This document shows, one piece after another, positions 11,356 to 22,242 of a DNA stretch of 64,000 nucleotides. The notes beneath the pieces were generated by a model. It was not told the origin of the DNA, did not search any database, and saw only the letters and a list, made by a program, of their open reading frames with translations. Made by a program: the position numbers and the translations under genes. This DNA comes from Annulohypoxylon bovei var. microspora (Eukaryota > Ascomycota > Sordariomycetes > Xylariales > Hypoxylaceae), in NCBI GenBank assembly GCA_022836615.1, contig MU405225.1, positions 248,001-312,000 on the forward strand. Reading direction: 5' to 3'. Each line of letters starts with the position of its first letter. Positions within the stretch are counted from its first letter, which is position 1.

Positions 11356-13655
11356 AAAAAGAAAGGACTAAGACAGAAAAAAATCAATCTCAAATTATTA
11401 ATAATGATAAATTCTAAATGAAAATTGCATTTTAAGCGTTGGCACCTGAGGCAGCTTTACAATGTCCCGGATCTCATATTATATATTATATATAACAACA
11501 TAGATTTAGAATGAAAGCTTCATCGCGTCTTGAAACGTATGTTGTGCCTGGAGCGAAAATTCCGCGAGAGCGAGAGTCAGACGGCAGAGAATCCTGTAGC
11601 TACGCGGCGCGGAGGAATTGATTGAACATGGCCGGACCAATTGTGTAGCCGGGATTTATCATACGGCCAGGGTCCTTCTCGCTTTCGGCTTGTAGTCGTC
11701 CATGACAGGTCAAAATCAACGCCCGTTCGGAACCTAGCGTTAGCTCAATTGTTGAGTACCTACCTACTTACCTACATATATATCCTAAGTCGTCTCACTT
11801 AATAATCCTCCGAACAAGATAGTAGAACCTTGAAGTTTACTCGCCTACCATAGTAGTGGATTCTACGGTATAATGTATGGTGTCGGGAATACGGTTAGTT
11901 CAAGAATTCTTAAGTCCGAAACTGCTATTTAAATGAACGCACCGAGAATTTCAATATTGTTGCGATAAGTTTTATGCGAAGGAGAAAAAGAATTATATCT
12001 AGAATGGATATTATTAGGTACCTACTAGTTAACCCCTTTTCAAAAGACGAGGAGCTGGGAGTTATTCTTAAAATCGTACGACAAGCATCATGCATTATTA
12101 CACGGCTCGACGTAGCAATTCCTATGGCGCCACTACGAAGCCTTAGCTCCATCGCAATGGTGGTAAGCTTATCCCATGCTTTTTTTATAAACAACCTAAT
12201 CGCCGCTCCTTCATCCTCTATAACGGCGCAGAAAATCACCAACATTGCGTCAGCCCCTATTCGACAATTCCTCAGAGTAACTCGATGCGACTGGAGCAGT
12301 TGCTTGAAGACTGTATGTAAGCTCATAAGGAAAGCTCGGTATTTAATATCTAGATCATCATACACTAGGCAATTCAAGTGGACTTAGTTGAATATAGCTC
12401 AAATTAATGGTTTGTTTCATAGATTAATATAGAGCCGCCCGGTTTTATACTCGAGGTCATGGCTATCATTCACCACGATGCAGACAGCTTCTTAGAACTG
12501 AACCATAATGCAGCTTCGGATTACGTGGCAGTGATCCTTAAGCACCTGCATATTCTAACGAGCGCTCTATTTATTGTCTTTGGCGACCTAGGTACGCAAG
12601 TGTCCCGTCGTGACTAGGCACCAAGGCAAGCAACGATCTTGCCTGGACTAATATAAAGCATAGTGCTTGCCAGTCTGTGTTATTATAGGCTGAAGGGGAA
12701 AAGTCAGTCGTACAGCAGGAAGCTCAACATGGATGTCTATAATGTCACCGTGGAAAGGTTTAACGCGTAAGACACGATAGTAGGTGTTCCTGGGAAGCAT
12801 GATACGAGGCATATTCTTTAAAGATTCTATATTAAGCTATTAACGAGCGTAACTACAGGATAGAGATAATCGAGTGTTGGAATGTTGTTCAAAAGCCTAA
12901 CTAGGTACCTAAGTACCTACCTACCTAGGCACCTACCTGGCGACATTGAGTCAGGGTGTTTGAAAAACAAATCTGCGCCAACTTAATGTAATACTGATTT
13001 CTCATGATGTGAGTATTTGTATAATATATCTATACACATCAAACCCTTACTAATGTTGAGAGTGGTGGTAGCCTTCAGGGGCACTAAGAAAGCTTGGCCT
13101 TGTTAGACTTCATCGATTAGTAGGAAGAAGTCTATACCCAGATTAGGGAAAAGGAGTGCTATTGCGAGTTAATGCAACCCTTGCGGCATTTGAACCTGCA
13201 GTAGTTCAGCCTGTCACGGTTTGGCGAGGCCCAGGGTTGCGGTTACACGCTTGACAAAATCTGGGGACTTAGCCGCAACATCTTCCGGCTGAAGCTTATT
13301 GGGTAGCGTCTATCTATAGGTGGATGTAATTGATGAATGTCGTCGTAAGACTCGATGGAGATAATATATAAGTACCTATGTACCTATGACTTACTTACAT
13401 TCTAAAAATATGCAGCAAATATACGGATAACCAGGTACTTTTATCCTCCATACATTGTCTAACAATGCTTTTATTGGGACTACGTGGACTCTCGGCACGG
13501 ATGATTGGAATGCAACGTGACCTTGATAGTTAACATGATGGAATAACAATATAAGGCTGCCTATGCTAGCTGTCGTAGAAGTTATAAGAGAACCGGCCAT
13601 GCTATGTGGATGTCTGAATGACCTCCGAAACCAAAGCACCCCCAAAATTCTCAAA
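11356..13655. other. 2.3 kb intergenic, AT-rich, with palindromes
   Basis: Two overlapping open frames occupy opposite strands at 11925-12377 (minus, 150 codons) and 11974-12387 (plus, 137 codons). Neither shows a family motif or splice context, though the minus frame (RLFIKKAWDKL) could be a decayed coding fragment. TACCTAGG-type strings occur at 11757-11775 and 12901-12938. No RNA gene is seen. Confidence 0.5.
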
Positions 13656-14991
13656 ATGCTCGCCCCTTTTCTATTCGTGATCGGTGTTGTGCCATTGACC
13701 TTAGGACTCTCATCAATCAAATCTCCACGCGAGCAGAAGGAAGATGAGTGCACCACCAAATCTAAGCGCATGTCATGGTTCGTGTTTCTCTCATCTAACT
13801 TATATCAACATGCTTACATAGATCATAGGAGAAACCTTACTTCGACAGAGAAATCGGATTATATCAATGCGGACTTGTGTTTAATGGCATCGCCTCCGAA
13901 AACCGGTATAGACGGAGCGAAGAGCAGGTGGGACGAGTTACAGTATATCCATATCGCTCAAACTGACTATGTCCACGGTGTCGTAAGTCGAAGGCAGGCT
14001 CGCTCCTTTCTCGCTACTCTTTAACTCACATTACTTACCTAGGGTGCATTCTTGCCTTTCCACCGATACTTCATGAGAGTGCACGAGCACGTTATCCGTA
14101 CCGAGTGTAATTACACTGGGCCGCTGCCGTAAGGGATTAAACTACCTATCCCATATATGGGGATAAAGGGGCTGACGATTATAGGTACTGGGATGAGCCC
14201 GCTGATGTTGGAGACATCAGTGGATCTCCCCTTTTCGATATCGAAACAGGATTCGGAGGTAACGGCACAGGAGTTGGTGGTTGTGTCACCGATGGTCCAT
14301 TTGCCAATCTTACCCTACGGTTCCAGGCCGACCTGACGATCGACGAGTACTGCCTCTCGCGATACCTTAACGATCGCGCGTTCGCCGCAGCAGCTAAAGA
14401 AAACGTTGACATGTGCCTTGAAAAAGGCACGTTTGTAGACGCGTGGAGCTGTTTGGAAGGACGCCCTCACGGGGCTGGACACGGCGGCGTGATGGGAACT
14501 GTAAGCCCCCTTATCATATACCAACCCACGAGAATGTACACTCACTAGATATATAATAGATGATAAACCCCTTTACATCGCCTGGTGACCCCATATTCTA
14601 TCTCCACCACGGTTATCTGGATAAACTATGGTGGGACTGGCAGTCGCTGAACTTGACGACGCGGTTGACGGAAATAGGAGGCAATAACACATCAAGGGGC
14701 TTCGGTGGCGGCTTCGGTGGCGGTCCGGGTGCCGGTTTCCCTGGCGGAAATCCTTTCGACGGTAACGGTAGCTTGCCGTTCCCCGGATTCCCGCCAACGA
14801 ATGGATCGAATCCCTTCCCGTTCCCCGGCGGGAGCAAGACGATCAACAAAGCGTTCACCGACTACTTTAACGATGGTGGGAATGTTACAACGTTAAACCA
14901 TACTCTATGGTCAGCTGGTGTTATGGAGAATGTCACAATTGCGGATGTCATGGATCCCAGTGGAAAATTCATGTGCACAGAATATCTATAG
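13656..14991 (+). CDS. Secreted tyrosinase-family copper enzyme, 369 aa
   Basis: Type 3 dicopper oxidase of the common central tyrosinase domain, expected to oxidise phenols or catechols outside the cell. Five exons join in frame: 13656-13777, 13829-13982, 14043-14128, 14185-14500 and 14560-14991. A signal peptide (MLAPFLFVIGVVPLTLGLSS) begins the protein. The CuA site is seen as QYIHIAQTDYVHGVGAFLPF followed by HRYF (His82, His90, His99). The CuB site is PHGAGHGGVMG (His216, His220) plus GDPIFYLHHGYLDKLWWDWQ (His242/243). ECNYTGPLPYWDEPADVG and LFDIETGFGGNGTG are also typical of secreted fungal members. Residues 271-318 are an unusual Gly/Pro/Phe/Asn-rich low-complexity insertion right after the CuB helix. 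The first donor is GTTCGT, a weaker site, chosen because it yields SWRNLTSTEKSDYINA. Roles of relatives include tailoring of secondary metabolites and pigment formation. Confidence 0.88.
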
Positions 14992-15623
14992 GGGTATTGT
15001 TTGGATACCTACCTGTGCATGCCTAGGTACCTAGGTAGGTACCTTTTGGCGGAAAGATTAACGGTGGGCAAGTCTAGAAAGAATTCCGTATTATGAAAAT
15101 TGTAGCCCGCCAGCTGTAGGCACTTTGACACATGAATATCAAATAAATGATGTTGATTTATCGCAACATTTGAGGAAGAATATTTATCATAAAGTCCAAT
15201 CATTCGTAATGCCGCGGTTAATGCGACAATTAATCATAGTGGAGAGAATCATATCAGCACAGCCTGCGCAGTAGAGTAGGTACCCCTGAGTTGTAGCCAA
15301 TGGTTGTGACTATTCGTGCTGCGCCGCCGACATATCAACACTGCAATGCAACCATATCGTAGTGAGTAACTTTTTATTACCCATCAGGCTTCAATTGTGT
15401 CCTCTTCATTTCTGCCTTTCCAATCTCGTACAACCGTCCACCGAATCTCAGGTCCTTCACAATTAGCACTACCTATACATACCTAGGTACCTAAGACAGC
15501 ATGCTTTTCAATTTACTACAGCAAGGCATAAGACATTTTGTTGGGATAAATATTCGATCCAACTATTATTAAACCAAATGATCAGATTTCTCAACTCCCT
15601 TGATTGAATACACTCTTGTCAAA
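14992..15623. other. Intergenic with TACCTAGGTA palindromes
   Basis: Dense copies of the palindrome lie at 15006-15043 and 15481-15494. No gene is supported. The 3' half is the promoter of the NACHT gene. Confidence 0.55.
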
Positions 15624-18600
15624 ATGGAGGCAGTTGCAGTGGTTGGATTAATTAGTAATGTCTTACAGTTCGTCGACCTAGGATATAAACTATTATCCAA
15701 GTCAAAAGAAATTTACGTCGCAGGCAATGAGGAAATTCGTTCAAATAAAGACCTTCGGTTCATGACTCAAGAGATGAAACGTTTGAGTCAAAGTCTCGCC
15801 AAAGGCGGACCAATGTCACATATAACACATGATGAACAGGCGTTGTTAAGACTGGCGGCCGAATGCGAGAGGTGGAGTGATGATATGCTTGCATTTCTTG
15901 CTCATCTGAAGAATCCAAACCCCGAGAGCAAATTGGCAGCGTTCAAAACTTCTGTTCGGAACTACAGTTCGCGACATGAAAGGAGCCGGCTTGAAAACGG
16001 GCTCAACAATTGTCGCATGCAGCTGAACCTCCAACTAAGCAGCATGTCTAGGTAGGTATATTATGCAATTATAAAACGTTTTATCTACTGCGTGATCTAA
16101 CTAGCTACATTAGGTCCGATATCCTCCAAAGACTCGATAGCTTGAGCACATCGTCGAAGTTGACCATTGAAGACATAACATCCTTAAAGTGTAGTGCTGA
16201 GTCTCTCCAGCAGTCTCTACCAGATCTTGCGATGAATATTAGCTCTCAATTTCTAGATCAACTCCGGGATATTCTGCGTACATCGGGCAATGCCACGTTA
16301 AAAGCCAAGCAGAAGGCATTTCTTGATACCCTAATATACGAGGGAATGGAAGATCGGTTTTATCATGTAGAGCCTGCCCACGCAGCCACGTTCAGATGGC
16401 TTCTTGAAGATAATCCTGCCCCTGATGGCGACAGACCCACTAATAAAAATCCGGCGAGAGATGATATCAAACAAGAAATTCGAGACCGCTTCACAAATTG
16501 GCTTCGAAATGAAAGTGGTATCTTCCACATATCGGGAAAACCAGGTGCCGGGAAGTCAACGTTGATGAAGTTTTTATGCGAGAGCGAATTGACTCGGCAC
16601 TATCTCGAGGATTGGTCAAAGGACAGAACCCTAATATTTGCGAAAGCTTTCTTCTGGAGACTTGGAAATAATACGCAAAACTTCATCAGTCTCATCCGCT
16701 CTCTCCTTTACCAGGTGCTATCCGCTGCCCCGGACATGATCCCCTCTGCTTTTCCTTCTCGTTGGGTACAAATTGATTCTCTCGGAAATACTGTAGTCCA
16801 ACTTGAGTTGGGTGAAATTGAGCAAGGATTCCACAACCTTCTCATGAATCAGGCAACTTTTGAAAGTCATAAGATCGTCTTTTTCATAGATGGCCTAGAT
16901 GAATATAAAGGGAGGCATATTGAGCTCGTGAAGAAGCTGTTCAGCTGGGCTTCTTCTAACTTGGGAAACCTCAAGATATGCGTTTCTAGTAGAGAATGGA
17001 ATGAGTTCATGGTTGGGTTCTCCGAATGCCCAAAATTACGTATACACGATTACACGCACGAAGATATCAGTATACTAGCCCGCGACCAGTTAAAGGTTGG
17101 TTCGCATTATCCAAGGCTCGTGAATGACATCGCTACGATGTTCATCTCTCAAAAAATAGCTTATAAAGCTGAGGGTGTCTTCCAATGGGTCCGCCTTGTT
17201 CTGAACGCTGTGGAAGATGGCATCCTCAACGGCGACAACGCCTCAGAGTTAGAGTCTAAAATCGACGCGTTTCCAAACGAGCTCGGAGATCTATATCAGC
17301 ATCTATTTGATTCAATACATGTGAGGGATCGCCAGAAGGTTTTCGAAACATTGAGAATGACTAATCACATGGGACTTGATCATGGCTTACCCCTGATTCG
17401 GTTCTGGTTCTTGAATAAGGTGGTAGACGATCCGAATTACGCAATAGAAATGAAGCTCGGGGATGAGTCAGATGAAGAGATAAGGGAGATACTGGAAATT
17501 ACTCGAAGACAGATCTATGGGCGTTGTAAAGGATTCCTAATTATGCATAACTATTCAGGAGGTTATTCTAGCCGCGCTTTCAGCCCCCCTTTTCCGAACG
17601 ATGGCGAAATCAGATTCATGCACAGTACTGCATACGAGTTTTTGGAGCAACTCCATATTAAACAAGCAATCGATCGAGTCGTGGGACACGTCGACGTTTT
17701 CGATCGTATCTGCCAGACTTTCCTCGCACATGTCAAGTTCGCAAGACCAGAGTGGTATGACTCCGACCCATCAGATAGTCAAGACTCTCCATTCAATCAG
17801 GAATTAAGTGACATTTTTGAGTTTGCACTCGAGAAAGCACATATATTTCTTGACTGCGGTATATCTAAGGCCAGTGGACCTCGTTTTGTCGAATTTTTAA
17901 ATGAAGTCGAGACTGTACTTATAAAAAAGCGAGGTTCAATTAAAAGCACGTACAAGCTTCACAATTGCCTCTATTTAAAACCGGGAAGCATAAGCTATGC
18001 GAATATTGGCACAAGTTTAAGCACACATACCGATACTCTTATTCCAATATTCGCCATTAGCTGGTCAATACACGAGTTCTTCCGGGAAAAGGATGTCGCA
18101 TGCCTACTGCCAGCTTTCAGAAGAATTAGCATTTCCGACATTCTCATGTGCCTTCTTTTTGGCGCGATAGGCAATCGAGGTCCCCGTATGAAATTGCATT
18201 ACGAACGGCAATGCAAAATGCTCGAGTGGTGTTTCTCGAAAGGTATTGCATCACCAAATCACGTGGATATAAACGCTCTAGGACTGCCCCTTGTTGACTG
18301 CATGCTTCTCTCACTGCTGTATCGACCATCTTACAGACTATGGCATAATGAAACATATATACATCCTAAAACTCACCTTTACCCATTACGGTTGCTTGAG
18401 CTGTGTCTACGCTATGGTGCTAGACCACAGCTCCAACTATATTTTTATGGTAACTACGAAGAGAAACATGAGCCATTTGTTCGCGTTCAGCCTGTATTCG
18501 CCAGAAGGGGTGTCCACGAAGGGTGGTATACTCCAAAAACTTCACGCATCGCAATACTTGCGGGACAGCGAAAGGGTACAATCACTGTCCGTGACCTCGT

Positions 18601-18880
18601 TGAGCTCTGGTTTCCTCACGACTACAAGGTGCTTCAGCGACTAATTGATAGAAACGAACGGGTTAAAAATCCCGGAATAGATATTCACACACGAGGAGGG
18701 CCATCGTATTGTCAGGGTGGGCTGGAGCGAAACTGGTCGGAAGTTGAATTAGGAGAAGACTTGTTCCAATGGCATACCAAGGTAGGAGAGGTCGGTGATA
18801 TTATAGACTGCGAAGAATTAAATTTGGACGAGAGTTTTCTGTCTCCTTTTGGGATGAAAGGGAGACATAAAATCTTCTAG
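15624..18880 (+). CDS. NACHT-domain STAND (NLR-like) protein, 1064 aa
   Basis: Signal-transducing NTPase of the fungal NLR class, which act in nonself recognition and regulated cell death. Exons 15624-16051 and 16114-18880 (donor GTAGGT, acceptor TTAG) join in frame. Residues 1 to about 150 form an alpha-helical N-terminal domain (MEAVAVVGLISNVLQFVDLG...) of the type common in fungal STAND proteins. A linker with YHVEPAHAATFRWLLED precedes the NTPase, as usual. Walker A is GKPGAGKST at residues 284-292, and Walker B is FFIDGLDE at 399-406. The motif VSSRE follows about 40 residues later (sensor-1-like). Downstream helical regions contain FMHSTAYEFLEQ, the pattern seen in the DUF7791-type winged-helix region. 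The C terminus lacks clear ankyrin, WD or TPR arrays; LLELCLRYGARPQLQLYF hints at one decayed ankyrin-like unit. The frame is fully open, so it is probably functional. The ATG at 15624 is the first in frame. Confidence 0.9.
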
Positions 18881-19623
18881 TCCATGCTGGGTTGCACAAT
18901 CTACTGCCCTAGATAGCTAGGCTGTATTTAACGTACCTCATCCAATACGACAAAATGTATGATACTCAGCATGGAACGATCGCGCGTGATTGAGCGCTGT
19001 AGCTTATTTCAACTGAAGTCTACCCACGCGAAGATTAGAAAAAGCATAAAAATCAGATTGTGCATCTAAGTTGAAATAGTTGAAAAGGAGCACCCCACCT
19101 CTACTACCAAGCCTCTCCTTACTGTGGCGTCTTTTCAGGGGCGTTGGTACGCTTAGTCATCACCGCCGTGCTTCGGTCGATTTAAGGTAGTACAAACACC
19201 GAAGTAGGCAACTCCGACTGCCTTCCGCGCCCTTCAAGTCTTTGAGCGCCGATCCTTCCCCGGTTAAGGCCGGTGTCAATGACTCGCCGTTCGGCGAATC
19301 ATCTACTTCAAAAACTACACGATCACGATAGGAGCTTATAAGTGCTCCATATCTATAACTAGGTTCACCTACTGTAGATATACGTCTTTCGTGATAAGAC
19401 GGGCCTGGCCCGTGCCCTCCCCGCCGCTCTCGCTGACCGTATTTAAGGTCGACCGGCCTTTGGCATGGAGCGAGATCAATGAGCTCTCTTATTCTTCTCC
19501 CCTTGCTTGAGATTGTAATAGTGTAATAGACTTCGTTGCGAAATACAGCACCCTAACTATACCTAGTGTTTGTGAGAACGTGATAATATACTGATTGATG
19601 TTTTGAGAGTATCGAGCACAGTC
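18881..19623. other. Intergenic, promoter of sugar transporter
   Basis: No gene seen. A GC-richer block near 19120-19300 and 19400-19460 contrasts with AT-rich flanks. The leader of the MFS gene lies at the right end. Confidence 0.5.
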
Positions 19624-21336
19624 ATGCAGCTCTCCAGCTTGCTTCAAAAGCCTTCGGGCTACATGTTGGCCAGCGTGCTCTGCTCCTTAGGAGGCTTCCT
19701 TTTCGGTATTGATACTGGTATAATTGGCCCCGTTACGGTGATGGACGACTTCACCAAATATGCTGGTAACCCGTCCCCGACGGTTCACGGTCTGATCGTC
19801 TCGTCCATTCTCATACCTGCGGCAATTTCGTCCTTCTTCGCTGGTAGAGTTGCAGATGTGCTTGGACGCCCCCTTGGAATTGCTATTGGTTCTTTCATCT
19901 TTGGCGCCGGAGCTGCTCTTGAAGGTGCCTCTATTCATATTGCCATGTTTATCGTCGGCCGTGTCGTCGAGGGCATTGGCGAGGGTTTATATCTTAGCAT
20001 GATGATAGTGTAAGTGCGCATCTCATATAGTATCTTGAGTTTAACTGTGTGTGAGATTAATCCGAATTCATCTAGCTATATCTGCGAGATCTCACCCCCA
20101 AGATACCGCGGTGCTCTAACCACAGCGCCCCAATTACTTACCACGCTCGGCCTAGTCACCGGCTTCTTTACATGTTACGGCACTGCTAACATGCAGTCGT
20201 CATTTTCATGGCGTCTGCCCTTCATCCTACTGGCCACTTATTCATGTGCCTTTTCTATCTCTGTCCTCATGTGGCTCCCCGCCTCTCCCCGATGGCTTAC
20301 CCTTCATGGAAAGACCCAAGAAGCCTCCGAAGCTTGGGACAAGCTTGGTGTCGCTGCCGCCGACCGAGAGAAGATCCTAGACCAGTATGACGCCACTGTA
20401 GTCGAGACCACCATCCCGGATGCCAGTGGTAACACTAGCGCCGCACACATTGCCCCCACCACGATCGCCGTTCCGAAGTCGAAGAAGGGAAAGATGCTCG
20501 ATGTCTTAGCCTCTGACGCTCGTCCTCGTCTCCTCCTTGCCGTCTTCCTCATGGGCATGCAGCAGCTAAGCGGCATCGACGGCGTTCTCTACGTAAGCCC
20601 ACCTCCCCTGCCCCTTACTCGTTACCTACCCCTTCCCACAATTTTCACCACCCCGCCCTAAAACCTCAAAGCTAACCACCCCTAGTACGCGCCCCTGCTT
20701 TTCCAACAAGCAGGCCTATCCTCCAACGAATCGACCTTCCTCGCCTCCGGCGTGTCCGCGATCCTAATCTTCGGGGTCACGATCCCGGCCACCATCTTCG
20801 CGGACCGGTGGGGGCGGCGGCTGAACACGATCCTCGGGGGACTGGGCATGACGCTGACGATGTTCCTGATGGGCTCGCTGTACGCGTCGTCGTCGGTGCA
20901 CGCCGGGGCCGGGGCCGGGCGCTGGGTCGTCATCGTGTGCATCTACGCCTTCGCCGTCATCTACTGCGTGTCGTGGGCCGTCGGCATCAAGGTGTACGCG
21001 GCCGAGATCCAGCCCCAGCGCACGCGCGCCAGCGCGACCAGCATCGCCCACGGCAGCAACTGGCTGAGCAACTTCCTCGTCGCGCTGGTCACCCCCACGC
21101 TGCTCGCCAAGACTAGCTACGGCGCGTACTTCCTGTTCGGCGGCTGCACGCTGCTGACGGCCGCCGTGTGCTGGGTGTTCATGCCCGAGACGCGCGGCAT
21201 GAGCCTCGGCGAGATCGACGAGGCGTTCGCGCGCAAGAGCGGGCTGGCGAAGGTTAGCGGGGTGAGCGGTTGGGCGCGGTCGTTGCAGGGGAGGGTCAGG
21301 TGGCGGAGACCGGTTGCGGTGGATATGGATGCTTGA
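19624..21336 (+). CDS. MFS sugar-porter transporter, 517 aa
   Basis: Plasma-membrane sugar porter. Exons 19624-20009, 20076-20592 and 20686-21336 join in frame (donors GTAAGT and GTAAGC, acceptor CTAG twice). Family signatures in order: SLGGFLFGIDTGIIGPVTVM, GRVADVLGRP, GRVVEGIGEGLYLSMMIVY, ICEISPPRYRGAL, LPASPRWLTLHGK, GMQQLSGIDGVLYYAPLLFQ, ADRWGRR, AAEIQPQRTRA, and the closing PETRGMSLGEIDEAF. These match the PESPR, QQxSGxNxxxYYxP and PETKGxxLEE motifs of sugar porters; the Asp in SGIDG replaces the usual Asn. Exon 3 is strikingly GC-rich (46 of 60 bases at 20881-20940) compared with exon 1 (32 of 60 at 19861-19920). The gene is convergent with spt7. The substrate is unassigned. Confidence 0.92.
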
Positions 21337-22242
21337 GTGGGGGGTTTCGAACCTATTATGATATTTATATCGAGTAAGCAACTAGTATTCTACTAAGAAG
21401 TAAGCAACTTCTCAGGGCTATAAAATCTATAGGGCGGTCTGTAATGAGAAGACGGAAAAATAGGAAAAGGGCTAGTTAGGTTATTTGAGATTTGGTCTTT
21501 AAGTAGGTAGCTTTGGGTATAGGTATTATGTTTCCTCGCCTTGGATGGGAGTTGGTTCTGATTTTCACTAGGGAGGTTCTAGGGAGAAATTAGGTCAAAA
21601 GGTCACTCATTTCATATAACACCCAAATGATTTAATGAATAAAAATTTCCTAATAACCATTTCACTTATATAAGCAACCTATCACGAAGCAGTACCCAGG
21701 TCAATCACGCATAAATCCAGTATGATTCTGTCTGATACATATAGCTCGTACTGCTATATCCATGAGAAGGCAGCGCTGAAAAGGGGATCTCGTGTGTGTG
21801 CGCGGAAGGGGGAGAGGAGCTATGTACATGGCATAAGGCGGAACGTAGCATCTCGGGTTTCCTATCGATCCTTAATGCGTAGCTGATTCATCCATATGCC
21901 GCCCTGTCTGTCTCCTTCGTCAACTTCCGTGCCGTCCATCCAGTTATATGCAAGTCGTGCCAAGTATCATTAGCGAAGAAAAGGAAAAGCCAATGCAAAT
22001 AGGGAGCAATACCCGCCACGGGTGGAAGGGTGGGTATTCGTAGGCATCCCTCCAAGAAAAACGCCCCTATGCCACTATGGTACGCCGCACGTCTTCCCTC
22101 GTGCTACCCTGCCTAGGTCTAGAGGGAAAATGAAACTGAAAAAAAAGTATATCCCATCGAATAGGGTATAAAATAGGGATAGTAAGAATTAATCAAATGC
22201 CGTTGGAGTAGGTGGCTAGTCCCTAGAGTCGTAAAAATGCTC
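21337..22242. other. Convergent intergenic region
   Basis: 3' regions of the MFS gene (plus) and spt7 (minus). No gene seen; AT-rich with short purine tracts. Confidence 0.5.

Noticed and set aside
11925..12387. Overlapping open frames on both strands (150 and 137 codons)
   Set aside because: They mirror each other and neither shows a recognisable family or codon pattern; at best a decayed fragment.
20764..21381. 205-codon minus-strand frame opposite the MFS gene
   Set aside because: Antisense shadow caused by very high GC in exon 3; low-complexity Arg/Ala/Gly/His composition.
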